DNA of 60,675 bases from an uncultured Prevotellaceae bacterium (GTDB lineage: Bacteria > Bacteroidota > Bacteroidia > Bacteroidales > Bacteroidaceae). The notes below the pieces were generated by a model. That model was not told where the DNA came from, made no database searches, and saw only the letters and a list, made by a program, of their open reading frames with translations. Shown piece by piece: positions 1-8,238 of this stretch. How positions within the stretch are numbered: position 1 is the stretch's first letter; each line of letters starts with the position of its first letter. Position numbers and translations under genes: made by a program. Where the stretch lies: the NCBI GenBank assembly GCA_902779455.1, contig CACZBS010000019.1, positions 1 through 60,675 of the forward strand, given 5' to 3'.

Positions 1-92
1 AATCGGACAAAATTCACGCTCATACTATCATGATGCATAGTGTTCAAGCTCTTTACTGCAATTGAGATTGCCATTGAGATTGCTTGCGGATT

Positions 93-218
93 TTAGGCTA
101 TATATATGATATTATCCCAGCTAAGTGCATCCTTCACGTCAGCCTCAGACATATACTGCTTTGCAAAGCAGTATGGACAGCTTCTGACACAAGTTTCTGT
201 TAAAAGCACATTTGCCAT
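93..218 (-). pseudogene. Truncated radical SAM protein, N-terminal fragment
   Basis: Reading the minus strand from the ATG at 218 gives 41 residues before a TAA at 93-95. The peptide begins MANVLLTETCVRSCPYCFAK, with a clear CxxxCxxC radical SAM cluster motif (C10, C14, C17), followed by an LSWDNIIYIA stretch typical of the start of such enzymes. The fragment then stops, and the frame beyond the stop has no recognisable radical SAM sequence down to base 1. A Bacteroidetes promoter lies upstream at 335-342. A 22-bp perfect palindrome (153-174) falls on the CPYCFAKQY codons. I infer a gene truncated by deletion or rearrangement rather than a functional peptide. The family is clear from the motif; the original function is not. 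Confidence 0.6.
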
Positions 219-334
219 AGGCTTATTTAATTTTAATTTAGGTTGTTTTTATTTAATGTAGATATGACTGAATTGTTGAATTACGACTTGAAATTATTTT
301 TTTTGCAGACGATATGTTGTCCACATTGTGTGTG

Positions 335-342
335 CAAAGTTA
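335..342 (-). promoter_or_regulatory. Promoter -7 element (TAACTTTG) for the radical SAM fragment
   Basis: The minus strand reads TAACTTTG, matching the Bacteroidetes -7 consensus TAnnTTTG. A TTG (364-366) lies about 21 bp upstream at the expected -33 position. It points at the truncated radical SAM reading frame starting at 218, so the promoter outlived its gene. Confidence 0.6.
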
Positions 343-459
343 CAATTATTTTCTCGAATTCGACAAAATCATAGCCGATTTGTTCGGATTTTAGCAAAAT
401 TTGATTAAATTCACGCGCGCAGCAGGATGTTTAGTGCGATTTTGGTGTGATTTCAAGAA

Positions 460-467
460 TACTTTTG
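460..467 (+). promoter_or_regulatory. Possible promoter -7 element (TACTTTTG)
   Basis: TACTTTTG matches TAnnTTTG and lies 23 bp before the start of the small gene at 491. No well-spaced -33 TTG is obvious, so this is moderate evidence only. Confidence 0.4.
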
Positions 468-490
468 TACTTTTACTGATAGAATAATAC

Positions 491-733
491 ATGATGAGTA
501 TGTTACTAAAAATGGTACGTGGCTGTATGGCCTATTCGCTTACGGTGGATGGTAAAGAGGAGAAAGACTTGACCGACGGGGAGCGTTTGAGAAGAATCTT
601 TGAACATCTGGAGCCAAAAGACCTCACTGAAGTGATGAAAGTTCTTATAGAGAGATTTGGAAATTGCGAAACAGACGACCAACCTTGTGCGACTTATGGA
701 GATTATGTCGATACATATACGTGGAAGGTCTAA
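491..733 (+). CDS. Small hypothetical protein (80 aa)
   Basis: I do not recognise this protein. The 80-residue product is mixed in charge, with an acidic middle (KEEKDLTDGE), a predicted helical stretch (residues 30-53) and a C-terminal part rich in Asp, Tyr and Thr. It has no signal peptide, membrane segment or known motif. The start could be the first or second ATG (491 or 494). Its codons are clearly more AT-rich than those of the neighbouring GC-rich genes, and it sits between a decayed gene and a repeat-rich spacer, which suggests recent acquisition. A candidate promoter precedes it at 460-467. That it is a real gene is plausible rather than certain. Confidence 0.45.
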   Translation: MMSMLLKMVRGCMAYSLTVDGKEEKDLTDGERLRRIFEHLEPKDLTEVMKVLIERFGNCETDDQPCATYGDYVDTYTWKV

Positions 734-912
734 CGGATTTGTTTGTCCAATTTACTTCTAATCGCTCCATATCGCCTCTGATGGTGCGGTTTGTTTGGAT
801 AAAAATAGTTAAATAAAGTACAAGTGATTGATAATCAACAGGAAAGTACCTAAAATAAAGTTTTCAACGAGGATGAGTATTAAAGCCTGTCATTAGGTTT
901 AAGCAATTGAAT

Positions 913-953
913 ACCAGCGAGATAAACAATAATTATTTGTTTATCTCGCTGGT
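913..953. terminator. Strong hairpin, likely terminator
   Basis: A 17-bp perfect inverted repeat (arms 913-929 and 937-953, beginning ACCAGCGAGATAAACAA) with a 7-nt loop is followed by GTTTTAA. It could end transcription from the small gene at 491. The rest of 734-1215 shows only one more hairpin and no credible gene. Confidence 0.6.
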
Positions 954-1074
954 GTTTTAATTATAGATATGGGACGTGCGAAGTCGCGAAATAAAAAGCA
1001 GATCTTGACTCATTAGAGCCGTCACAGCCTGAGCAGGATAATAATGAAGAGTTACAGCAACCTGAACATGATAA

Positions 1075-1103
1075 CGGGTCAAGGGGTCTGGCCCCTTGAC
1101 CCG
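1075..1103. repeat. 12-bp perfect inverted repeat hairpin
   Basis: The arms CGGGTCAAGGGG (1075-1086) and CCCCTTGACCCG (1092-1103) flank a 5-nt loop. It lies upstream of the MBOAT gene promoter. No T-run follows, so its role (boundary hairpin or repeat relic) is unclear. Confidence 0.6.
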
Positions 1104-1215
1104 CACGACACACAGCCCGCGCAACCCCTCCAAATCTGTCGCAACGGGGCATTGCTGAAGAGCCAACAAATGTTATAATTTGGGAGTGGTTGGGCGGGAT
1201 ATGCAGATTATTGTG

Positions 1216-1223
1216 TAACTTTG
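1216..1223 (+). promoter_or_regulatory. Promoter -7 element (TAACTTTG) for the MBOAT gene
   Basis: TAACTTTG matches the Bacteroidetes -7 element and lies about 73 bp before the chosen ATG at 1296. A longer reading frame starting with TTG at 1221 would begin inside this element, which is why the later ATG was preferred. Confidence 0.65.
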
Positions 1224-1295
1224 CTCCCTGCAAACGAGACAGAGAAGCCGCCTGGCCGACCTCAGGGAGCCGCCGGGCGAAAAGAGAAACAAAAA

Positions 1296-2714
1296 ATGTT
1301 GTTCAATTCCATAGCATTCCTGCTGTTCTTCCCCATCGTCTGCGTGCTCTATTACGCGCTGCCGTCGGCGCAGCTGCGGGCGCGCAACCTGTTGCTGCTC
1401 GCAGCCAGCTATTATTTCTACATGAACTGGGAGCCCGCCTATGCCCTGTTGCTGCTCACGAGCACCGTCGTCACCTACGTCGCAGCCATCGGCATCAGCC
1501 GCCTCACGTCGCGGCGGGCGAAGCAGCGATGCCTCGTCGCCAGCCTGGTGCTCAACCTCGCCATCCTCTTCCTGTTTAAATATTACAACTTCCTGGGCGC
1601 CAACGTCGAGGCGGCCCTCAGGGCCTGCGGACTGGCCATCGACGTGCCGTCGTTCGGCCTGTTGCTGCCCGTCGGCATCTCGTTCTATACGTTTCAGGCC
1701 CTCGGCTATTCCATCGACGTCTATCGCGGCACGACGCGCGTGGAGCGCGACTTCCCCACCTACGCCCTCTTCGTGTCGTTCTTCCCACAGCTCGTCGCCG
1801 GCCCCATCGAGCGCTCCAACAACCTGCTGCCGCAGTTCCGTGAGCGCCACACGCTGGATTACGCCAACGTCATGGCGGGCCTGCGGCTGATGGCATGGGG
1901 CTACTTCATGAAACTGGTGGTGGCCGACCGCTGCGGCCTCTACGTCGACGCCGTCTTCAATCATGTGGCGATGCACAACGGCGGGTCCTATCTCGTCGCC
2001 TCGCTGCTGTTCCCCTTCCAGATCTACGGCGACTTCGCGGGCTATTCACTCATCGCCATCGGCGTGGCCCGCGTGCTGGGCTTCCGCCTGATGGACAACT
2101 TCCGCCGCCCTTACTTCGCCTGCAGCGTCGGCGAGTTCTGGCACCGCTGGCACATCTCCCTCTCCACGTGGTTCAAGGACTACGTCTACATACCCCTCGG
2201 CGGCAACCGCGTCGTCCCCGCCCGCCGCTACGTCAACCTGCTCGTCACGTTCGTCGTCAGCGGCATCTGGCACGGCGCCAATTGGACCTTCTTCTGCTGG
2301 GGCACCCTCCACGGCCTGCTGCTCTGCGTCGAGAAGGCCCTCGGCATAGGCCGGCGGCAGTATGCGGGCGTCTCCCGACTCCTCCACTGGGCCGTCACGT
2401 TCGTCCTCGTCGCCCTGGCGTGGGTCCTCTTCCGGGCCAACAGCCTGGCCGACGCAATGACCGTCATCACGGGCATCGTCCGCCGTCCCGCACTACCCGA
2501 CATCACCTTCGCCCAGTTCACGGAGATCACCGTCGCCATGGCTGCCCTGGCCGTCCTTCTCGGCAAGGAACTGCTCGACGAGCGGGGCTTTCGGCCCCGC
2601 CTGTCGCCCGTCTGGCGTCAGGTGGCCGTCCATGCCTACCTGGTGCTGCTCATGGCCGTCACGCTGCTCTTCGGCGTCCTTGGCGGCGACCAGTTCATCT
2701 ATTTCCAGTTCTAA
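1296..2714 (+). CDS. MBOAT family membrane O-acyltransferase (AlgI/DltB-like)
   Basis: This is an integral-membrane O-acyltransferase of about 472 residues with many hydrophobic segments, starting MLFNSIAFLLFFPIV. The MBOAT signature appears as FWHRWHISLSTWFKDYVYIP, and the conserved histidine lies in SGIWHGANWTF. In characterised relatives (AlgI, DltB, PatA) the protein passes acyl groups across the inner membrane to a polysaccharide or peptidoglycan acceptor, working with an SGNH/GDSL-type partner. Such a partner follows at 2985. The length fits the family (450-500 aa). The start at 1296 was chosen because upstream codons overlap the promoter. The acceptor molecule cannot be told from sequence; exopolysaccharide or cell-wall acetylation is the usual role. 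Confidence 0.9.
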   Translation: MLFNSIAFLLFFPIVCVLYYALPSAQLRARNLLLLAASYYFYMNWEPAYALLLLTSTVVTYVAAIGISRLTSRRAKQRCLVASLVLNLAILFLFKYYNFLGANVEAALRACGLAIDVPSFGLLLPVGISFYTFQALGYSIDVYRGTTRVERDFPTYALFVSFFPQLVAGPIERSNNLLPQFRERHTLDYANVMAGLRLMAWGYFMKLVVADRCGLYVDAVFNHVAMHNGGSYLVASLLFPFQIYGDFAGYSLIAIGVARVLGFRLMDNFRRPYFACSVGEFWHRWHISLSTWFKDYVYIPLGGNRVVPARRYVNLLVTFVVSGIWHGANWTFFCWGTLHGLLLCVEKALGIGRRQYAGVSRLLHWAVTFVLVALAWVLFRANSLADAMTVITGIVRRPALPDITFAQFTEITVAMAALAVLLGKELLDERGFRPRLSPVWRQVAVHAYLVLLMAVTLLFGVLGGDQFIYFQF

Positions 2715-2744
2715 ACAACCCGCAGCTTCTATAACAACTATTTT

Positions 2745-2984
2745 ATAACAACGAATTAAAACGAATTACACGAATGGAACGAATTATAACTGATTACACG
2801 AATGACCATGAATTGAAAACGAACTTTTCATGGATAAGCATCTATGATCAATTCGTGAAATAAGTGACAATTCGTGAAATAAGTTTCAATTCGTGAAATA
2901 AGTTTCAATTCGTATAATTCGTGTAATTCGTTTTAATTCGTTGTTTTAAAAAAATAATTCGTCGTCTTTTAAATAAGAGTCCCT
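2745..2984. repeat. AT-rich intergenic repeats (ATTCGTG family), incl. 19-bp tandem x3
   Basis: The gap between the MBOAT and SGNH-like genes is filled by variants of ACGAATTA / TAATTCGT. Three exact-period 19-bp units begin at 2851, 2870 and 2889 (ATTCGTGAAATAAGT plus a 4-nt spacer). Forward and reversed versions allow long hairpins. The same vocabulary recurs at 5100-5580, 14995-15060, 25705-25838 and 45840-45980. Confidence 0.75.
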
Positions 2985-3896
2985 ATGAAGAAATTAGTCT
3001 ATAGTCTCGTCATCGTCGCCGCAGCCCTGTTCGCTGTCGACCGCCTTGGCGGACAGCTGATGGGGTGGGCCAGCCGCCACTCCGACGACGTCTTCTCGCC
3101 CAAGTTCCGCTATCTGCTCGACAGTGTCCACGAGGACGTCGTCCTGCTGGGCGCCTCGCGCTGCCATCACCACTACGTCCCCGCCATCCTCGCTGACTCG
3201 CTCGGCATGACCGTCTACAACGCCGGCATCGGCGGCGCCGACAACATCTTCTCCCACTACATCGTACTCAGCCACATCCTCGAGCGCACCGTCCCCAAGG
3301 TGGTATGCCTCGAGGTGATGCCCTCCGACTACAACCGCCAGCCCGACCCCTTCGCCGTCATCAGCTTCTTCGCACCGCTCTGGGGCCACAGCGCCGCCGC
3401 CGACTCCGTCTTCAGTCTCGCAGGCACGGCGTGGCGCTATCGCCTGTCGCATCTCTATCGCTATAATGCCAAGGCGCCGTCCACGCTCTGGGGCCTCGCC
3501 CTCAACCGCCAGCAGGGCAGCGACCACGGCTACATGCCCCTGCCCGAGCCCCGACAGCATCCCGACACGCTGACGCGCGAGACGCCCGACCTCTCGCGCG
3601 ACCCGCTGAAGACCGACTACCTGGAGCGCCTCGCCAACCTCTGCCGTCAGAAGGACATCCGCCTCGTCTTCGTCGTCTCGCCAAAGTACACGCAGGTCGG
3701 CGCCGACCACTACGCCCCGCTCCGCACCTTTGCCGACCGTCATCACATCCCCTTCCTCGACTACCACACCGCCGCCCTCTACCACGACCACCCCGACTAT
3801 TTCAAGGACGCCGTCCACCTCACCGACCGCGGCGCACGCCTCTTTTCCGCCCGCTTCGCCCACGATCTCAGGCAGGTTCTCCAACTCTCCGACTGA
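2985..3896 (+). CDS. SGNH/GDSL-like protein, partner of the MBOAT acyltransferase
   Basis: The protein has 303 residues with an N-terminal signal anchor (MKKLVYSLVIVAAALFAVD) and a periplasmic SGNH-like fold. The nucleophile block reads LLGASRCHHHY in place of the classical GDS, an Asn/Gly block reads YNAGIGGADN, and the C-terminal Asp-His block reads DAVHLTDRGARLFS, so Ser, Asp and His candidates are all present. DltD and AlgJ/AlgX are the best-known proteins that pair this fold with an MBOAT channel, and this gene directly follows such a gene. I infer that it performs or assists the acyl transfer (or removal) on the outer face of the inner membrane. The substrate is unknown. Confidence 0.75.
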   Translation: MKKLVYSLVIVAAALFAVDRLGGQLMGWASRHSDDVFSPKFRYLLDSVHEDVVLLGASRCHHHYVPAILADSLGMTVYNAGIGGADNIFSHYIVLSHILERTVPKVVCLEVMPSDYNRQPDPFAVISFFAPLWGHSAAADSVFSLAGTAWRYRLSHLYRYNAKAPSTLWGLALNRQQGSDHGYMPLPEPRQHPDTLTRETPDLSRDPLKTDYLERLANLCRQKDIRLVFVVSPKYTQVGADHYAPLRTFADRHHIPFLDYHTAALYHDHPDYFKDAVHLTDRGARLFSARFAHDLRQVLQLSD

Positions 3897-3930
3897 GGCC
3901 GTCCGCCAATCTCTCGTCACGTCGTGACCG

Positions 3931-3993
3931 CATGCCGTCACGACATGGTTTCATGCCGCCACGCCGTGACGCCATGCCGCCACGCCGTGACGG
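3931..3993. repeat. 21-bp tandem repeat x3
   Basis: Three 21-bp units starting CATGCCG begin at 3931, 3952 and 3973; the last two differ at one base. They lie just after the SGNH-like gene. Short inverted CGTCACG/CGTGACG pieces make this GC-rich patch foldable. Confidence 0.7.
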
Positions 3994-4036
3994 CAATTTT
4001 TTTGCCGATTTCCTTGCATTCGCCTCATTTTTTTTG

Positions 4037-4044
4037 TATCTTTG
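4037..4044 (+). promoter_or_regulatory. Promoter -7 element (TATCTTTG) for the HU-like gene
   Basis: TATCTTTG matches TAnnTTTG. It lies about 143 bp before the ATG at 4188, so palindromic element A (4057-4121) would be transcribed in the 5' leader of the HU-like mRNA. Confidence 0.6.
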
Positions 4045-4056
4045 CAGCGCACAACC

Positions 4057-4121
4057 AGGAGTCGACGTGTCTCACGTCGCAATCCAGCAGATTAATGCGA
4101 CGTGAGACACGTCGCCTCCTA
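4057..4121. repeat. Palindromic element, copy A (65 bp)
   Basis: An AGGAG...CCTCCT-bounded imperfect palindrome. The arms GACGTGTCTCACGTCGC and GCGACGTGAGACACGTC flank a roughly 16-nt centre. Two longer relatives occur at 14702-14800 and 30174-30271. All three share the AGGAG end, ACGTGTC/GACACGT cores and the GTCGCCTCCTA end. It lies in the leader of the HU-like gene. Confidence 0.75.
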
Positions 4122-4187
4122 CTCTGCAAAACGCCGTAATAATATAGAAGACTATTCCATTAAAAACACACAAACACAAGAGAGATT

Positions 4188-4814
4188 ATGGCAAAGTACA
4201 TTAAACAGGAGATGGCCGACCTCAATGGCACGGGCTCCACTCAGGCTTACTACCGCATTCAGTTGAACCGACACATCGATTTCCAGGAGTTCGTCGAGCG
4301 ATGCACCCGCCACGGCGGCATTCAGCGCAGCACCGTCGTCGGCACCGCCGCCCACATGGCCCACGAGCTGGCCCTGCTGCTGGCCGACGGCTACAGCGTC
4401 ACCATCGACGGGCTGGGCACGTTCCACGCCCGTCTGGGCGTGCGCCCCGACGTGACGCAGGACGGCTTCGACGCCGGCGAGCCGCAGCACAACGCGACGA
4501 CCATCGGCGTCAGGGGCATCGCCTACCGCGCCGACCCCGCGCTGACGCAGGCCGTCGACAGCCACTGCACGCTGGAGCGCGGCGCGGCCAGCCGTCTGCG
4601 GCGCTCTCCACTGACGGCTGCGGAGCGCGTGGCCGCCGCCCGTCGCTATCTGGCCGACCACCCCTTCATGCGCACGGCCGACTATGCAGCCCTGACGGGC
4701 CTGTCGCTCACCACTGCCGGCCGCGAGCTGCGCCGCCTCACGGCTGACGCCGCCGCCTCGGGCATCGTCGCCCGTGGCCGCTCCAGCGCGCGCGTCTACG
4801 TCCTGGCCGGGTGA
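4188..4814 (+). CDS. HU-like DNA-binding protein with extended C-terminal helix-turn-helix tail
   Basis: Residues 1-100 match the Bacteroidetes HU-related family (MAKYIKQEMADLNGTGSTQ start, with IDFQEFVERC and the DGLGTFHARLGVRP strand typical of HU beta arms). These are nucleoid-type DNA-binding proteins that bend or coat DNA. Residues 135-208 add a separate Ala/Arg-rich region (LTAAERVAAARRYLADHPF, then DYAALTGLSLTTAGRELRRL) that reads like a winged helix-turn-helix, ending in a basic SSARVYVLAG strand. The start is clear: an A-rich leader then ATG at 4188. The gene stands alone between repeats. Two DNA-binding modules suggest a regulator or nucleoid organiser; targets are unknown. Confidence 0.8.
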   Translation: MAKYIKQEMADLNGTGSTQAYYRIQLNRHIDFQEFVERCTRHGGIQRSTVVGTAAHMAHELALLLADGYSVTIDGLGTFHARLGVRPDVTQDGFDAGEPQHNATTIGVRGIAYRADPALTQAVDSHCTLERGAASRLRRSPLTAAERVAAARRYLADHPFMRTADYAALTGLSLTTAGRELRRLTADAAASGIVARGRSSARVYVLAG

Positions 4815-4834
4815 GGGGAGACGAATATTTTATA

Positions 4835-4940
4835 GTCTGCGACGCTACATGTAATACACATGAATAACCATGTAATGAATCATAAATATTTTTGAAACAT
4901 TCATGGACATTCATGGATATTATATGTAGCGCCGTAGGCG
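4835..4940. repeat. 105-bp hairpin repeat, copy 1
   Basis: The unit starts GTCTGCGACGCTACATG and ends ATGTAGCGCCGTAGGCG, so its ends pair to form a long hairpin; the middle (ACCATGTAATGAATCATAAA) is conserved between copies. It is the first of three copies in the 4815-5656 gap, where no gene is visible. Confidence 0.85.
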
Positions 4941-4988
4941 TTTATTATTGGAAAGAAATTGGAAAGAATTAGAATAATTTATTTTAAA

Positions 4989-5093
4989 GTCTGCGACGCT
5001 ACATGAATACTCATTAATAACCATGTAATGAATCATAAATATTTTTGAAACATTCATGGACATTCATGAATATTATATGTAGCGCCATAGGCG
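4989..5093. repeat. 105-bp hairpin repeat, copy 2
   Basis: Nearly identical to the unit at 4835-4940, with the ends GTCTGCGACGCTACATG and ATGTAGCGCCATAGGCG. The GCCATAGGCG end differs by one base from copy 1, and compensation in the stem could be tested. Confidence 0.85.
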
Positions 5094-5295
5094 TTTTTTG
5101 TTAAGGAAAGAAATCAGCAAGAATTAGAATAAATTCGTTTCAACAATGAGAATAAATATTATTTAAATTCGTGGTCAAAATTATGATAATTATGGTAATT
5201 CGTTTCAAATAAATCTGAGCGTAATGGTTTTTGTTTGGAAACGAATGTGAATAATAAGAATAATTGACCCACGAATGTGAATAATATATTTTTTT

Positions 5296-5400
5296 GTCTG
5301 CGACGCTACATGTAATACTCATTAATAACCATGTAATGAATCATAAATATTTTTGAAACATTTATGGACATTCATGAATATTATATGTAGCGCCGCAGGC
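5296..5400. repeat. 105-bp hairpin repeat, copy 3, with secondary AT-rich repeats around it
   Basis: Third copy of the 105-bp unit. Between copies 2 and 3 (about 5100-5295) and again after copy 3 (5405-5575) lies a second repeated block containing AGCAAGAATTAGAA, GATAATTATGGTAATTCG, GGAAACGAA and AATAATAAGAATAATTG. The whole 4815-5656 gap is therefore a nested repeat island. A partial relative sits near 45990-46060. Confidence 0.8.
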
Positions 5401-5656
5401 ATTTCCCAACGTCTTTATTGAAAAGAAATTAGCAAGAATTAGAAGAAATATTATTTTAATTCTTATGATAATTATGGTAATTCGTTTCAAAAAAAACTGA
5501 GGATAATGGTTTCTATCTGGAAACGAAAATAATAAGAATAATTGTCCCACGAATTTGAATAATATATTCTTGCTAATTTCTTTCCAAATAATAATACGCG
5601 AAGAAAAAAAGGACGGGCGGATATAATAAAAGCGGTGGGGAAACGTTATTATTTAC

Positions 5657-6595
5657 GTGTTTAGGCGAATTCTCACGATATTGGCCCTGTTGTTGACGGC
5701 CCTCAGCGAGGTGTCGGCCCAATACGATCCGTCGTTCAGTCACTACTGGGCGATGGAGACGTCGTTCAATCCGGGCGCCGTGGGCAAGCAGGAGAAGATC
5801 AACATCGTGGGGGCCTACAACATGTCGCTGACGGGATTCGAGCATAACCCGCGGACGATGTACGCCTCGGGCGACATGCCCTTCGTCTTCCTCGGCGCGA
5901 CGCACGGCGTGGGCGCACGCTTCGTCAACGACGCCATCGGACTCTTCTCGCACCGCATCCTCGGACTGCAGTATGCGCTGAAGAAGCGGCTCTTCGGGGG
6001 CGTACTGAGCGTGGGCGTCGACGGGGCGCTGCTGAGCGAGTCGTTCGACGGCAGCGACCTCGACGTCGTCGACTCGGGCGACCCGGCGCTGCTGTCGAGC
6101 GAGGTGACGGGCTCGGCCTTCGACCTGGGTGCGGGCCTCTACTATCAGCACAAGCGATGGTATGTCGGCGTGTCGGCCATGCACCTGCTGGCCCCGATGA
6201 TCGACCTGGGCGAGACGAGCCAGCTGAGCGTCGCCCGCTCATATTATTTCACGGCCGGATGCAATATTCGGTTTAAAAATCCGTTCTTATCATTGCACCC
6301 CTCCGTGATGGGCCGCTCGGACGCCATCGGCTATCGGGCCGACGTGACGGCGCGGCTGAAGTATACGCACGAGAAGCGCGTCATGTACGCCGGCGTGGGC
6401 TACAGTCCCACCAACTCGGTGACCGTCATGCTGGGCGGCAACTTCCACGGCATCTCGCTGGGCTACAGCTACGAGATCTACACCAACGGCATCTCGCTGG
6501 GCATGGGCAGCCATGAGCTGTGCGTCGGCTATCAGATGGACGTCAACCTCACGAAGAAGGGGCGCAACCGCCACCAGAGCGTGAGAATATTGTAA
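5657..6595 (+). CDS. porP: PorP/SprF family type IX secretion system membrane protein
   Basis: The 312-residue outer-membrane protein has a signal peptide (MFRRILTILALLLTALSEVSA) and the family opening QYDPSFSHYWAMETSFNPG, then beta-barrel strands alternating polar and hydrophobic residues. PorP/SprF proteins belong to the T9SS, which exports and anchors surface proteins and, in gliding species, adhesins. The start is GTG at 5657; no upstream ATG gives the signal peptide. gldK follows 14 bp downstream, making this the first gene of a porP-K-L-M-N operon. The family is certain; PorP is used for the operonic paralogue because SprF/PorP families are large. Confidence 0.92.
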   Translation: MFRRILTILALLLTALSEVSAQYDPSFSHYWAMETSFNPGAVGKQEKINIVGAYNMSLTGFEHNPRTMYASGDMPFVFLGATHGVGARFVNDAIGLFSHRILGLQYALKKRLFGGVLSVGVDGALLSESFDGSDLDVVDSGDPALLSSEVTGSAFDLGAGLYYQHKRWYVGVSAMHLLAPMIDLGETSQLSVARSYYFTAGCNIRFKNPFLSLHPSVMGRSDAIGYRADVTARLKYTHEKRVMYAGVGYSPTNSVTVMLGGNFHGISLGYSYEIYTNGISLGMGSHELCVGYQMDVNLTKKGRNRHQSVRIL

Positions 6596-6609
6596 GAAAA
6601 AGGACAGGT

Positions 6610-8145
6610 ATGAATATTAATAAACAGAAGGATATGAAAAAAAGTCATCGCAACGTCGTGGGCAGCACCGTCTGTGCGCTGTGCATCGCGTTGCTCTCTT
6701 CATGCTTCGGAAGCAAGACGGCCTCACAGGACGGCGGCGAGCTGACAGGTGCCAGCGGCAAGGGCTTCTCGGAGCCCGCCCCCTACGGCATGGTGCTCGT
6801 CAAGCGCGGCCACCTGCGCATGGGTCTCGAGACGGCCGACTCGCTGTGGGGCAAGCAGACGCCCACGCGCGACATCTCGGTGGAGGGCTTCTGGATGGAC
6901 GACACGGAGATCACTAACTCGGAGTATCGGCAGTTTGTCAACTACGTGCGCGACTCGATCATCCGCGAGCGTCTGGCTGACCCGAACTATGGCGGCGACG
7001 AGTCGTATAAGATCGAGGAGGACAAGAACGGCGACCCCATCAAGCCTCACCTGAACTGGAAGAAGTCGCTGCCTCGCAAGCCCAACGAGGACGAGCAGCG
7101 GGCCATCGAGAGCGTCTACGTGACCAACCCGGTCACGGGTGAGCGTCTGCTCGACGCCTCGCAGATGAACTATCGCTACGAGATCTACGACTACACGGAG
7201 GCTGCCCTGCGCCGCAACCGCGTGGATCCCGAGGAGCGCATCCTCGACACCGACAAGTGGAACGACGAGCGGCAGGGTGGCATCTACGACGAGAAGGTCT
7301 ACATCTCGAAGGACACCGCCTATATCGACGACGAGGGCCGGATCCATCGCGAGACGCTGAACCGTGAGTACACGGGGCCGTGGGACTTCCTGAACACCTA
7401 TATTATAAATATCTATCCGGACACGACCTGCTGGGTCAACGACTTCCCCAACGCTGACAACGAGGTCTACATGCGCAACTACTTCGCCAACCCCGCCTAC
7501 AACGACTATCCCGTCGTGGGCGTCACGTGGGAGCAGGCCAACGCCTTCTGCGCATGGCGCACCGACTATCTGCTGAAGGGGCTCGGCCCGGCTGCCCGCT
7601 ACGTGCAGCGCTACCGTCTGCCGACGGAGGCCGAGTGGGAGTATGCCGCACGCGGCAAGGACGGCAACGAGTTCCCCTGGGAGAACGTGGACGTCGCCTC
7701 GGGCAAGGGATGCTTCTTTGCCAACTTCAAGCCTGAGGGCGGCAACTACACCAAGGACGGCAACCTCATCACGTCGAAGGCCGGCATCTACTCGGCTAAC
7801 ACCAACGGGCTCTACGACATGGCCGGCAACGTGGCCGAATGGACCTCGACGATCTATACGGAGGCCGGCGTCGACGCCATGAGCGACCTCAACCCGCAGC
7901 TGAAGTATAATGCGGCCAAGGAGGACCCCTACCGCATGAAGAAGAAGAGCGTGCGCGGCGGCTCGTGGAAGGATCCCGAGACCTACATCCGCTCCGCATG
8001 GCGCACCAGCGAATATCAGAACCAGCCGCGATCCTTCATCGGATTCCGCTGCGTCCGCTCTCTGGCCAACACGTCGAGCGAGAAGGCCAAGCAGCAGAAA
8101 CAGCAGAAGCAGGCCAAGGCCTCGGCGAAGAAGCAGCGGAGGTGA
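6610..8145 (+). CDS. gldK: T9SS ring lipoprotein GldK/PorK (FGE-sulfatase fold)
   Basis: This outer-membrane lipoprotein forms the periplasmic T9SS ring with GldN. After ATG at 6610 (an alternative ATG at 6634 is equally possible) comes a lipoprotein signal with lipobox LLSSC. The rest is a formylglycine-generating-enzyme-like domain: GFWMDDTEITNSEYRQFV, RLPTEAEWEYAARGKDG, GLYDMAGNVAEWTST and RGGSWKDPETYIRSAWR. In GldK this fold is structural, not catalytic. The C-terminus is a Lys/Gln-rich tail (KAKQQKQQKQAKASAKKQRR). At about 512 residues it is slightly longer than average because of a charged insertion around residues 120-210. It is second in the T9SS operon. Confidence 0.95.
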   Translation: MNINKQKDMKKSHRNVVGSTVCALCIALLSSCFGSKTASQDGGELTGASGKGFSEPAPYGMVLVKRGHLRMGLETADSLWGKQTPTRDISVEGFWMDDTEITNSEYRQFVNYVRDSIIRERLADPNYGGDESYKIEEDKNGDPIKPHLNWKKSLPRKPNEDEQRAIESVYVTNPVTGERLLDASQMNYRYEIYDYTEAALRRNRVDPEERILDTDKWNDERQGGIYDEKVYISKDTAYIDDEGRIHRETLNREYTGPWDFLNTYIINIYPDTTCWVNDFPNADNEVYMRNYFANPAYNDYPVVGVTWEQANAFCAWRTDYLLKGLGPAARYVQRYRLPTEAEWEYAARGKDGNEFPWENVDVASGKGCFFANFKPEGGNYTKDGNLITSKAGIYSANTNGLYDMAGNVAEWTSTIYTEAGVDAMSDLNPQLKYNAAKEDPYRMKKKSVRGGSWKDPETYIRSAWRTSEYQNQPRSFIGFRCVRSLANTSSEKAKQQKQQKQAKASAKKQRR

Positions 8146-8238
8146 TTTCTCTTCCCTTCCCCCGATATTCCGACATTCCGTTATCCCGATATTCCGTTAT
8201 CACGATATTCCGACATTCCGTTATTCCGACAATAACTC

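Noticed and set aside
957-1233. Two overlapping minus-strand reading frames (70 and 90 codons)
   Set aside because: They cross a hairpin and the MBOAT promoter, have no family resemblance, and their composition fits non-coding sequence.
2851-2907. CRISPR array
   Set aside because: Three 19-bp tandem units have no spacers between them and no cas genes are near.
4835-5400. CRISPR or phage-derived array
   Set aside because: The units are 105-bp hairpins separated by other repeats, not short repeats with unique spacers.
5140-5550. Two small minus-strand reading frames with similar Ile/Tyr-rich peptides
   Set aside because: The similarity arises because both are translations of the same AT-rich DNA repeat; there is no promoter or start context.
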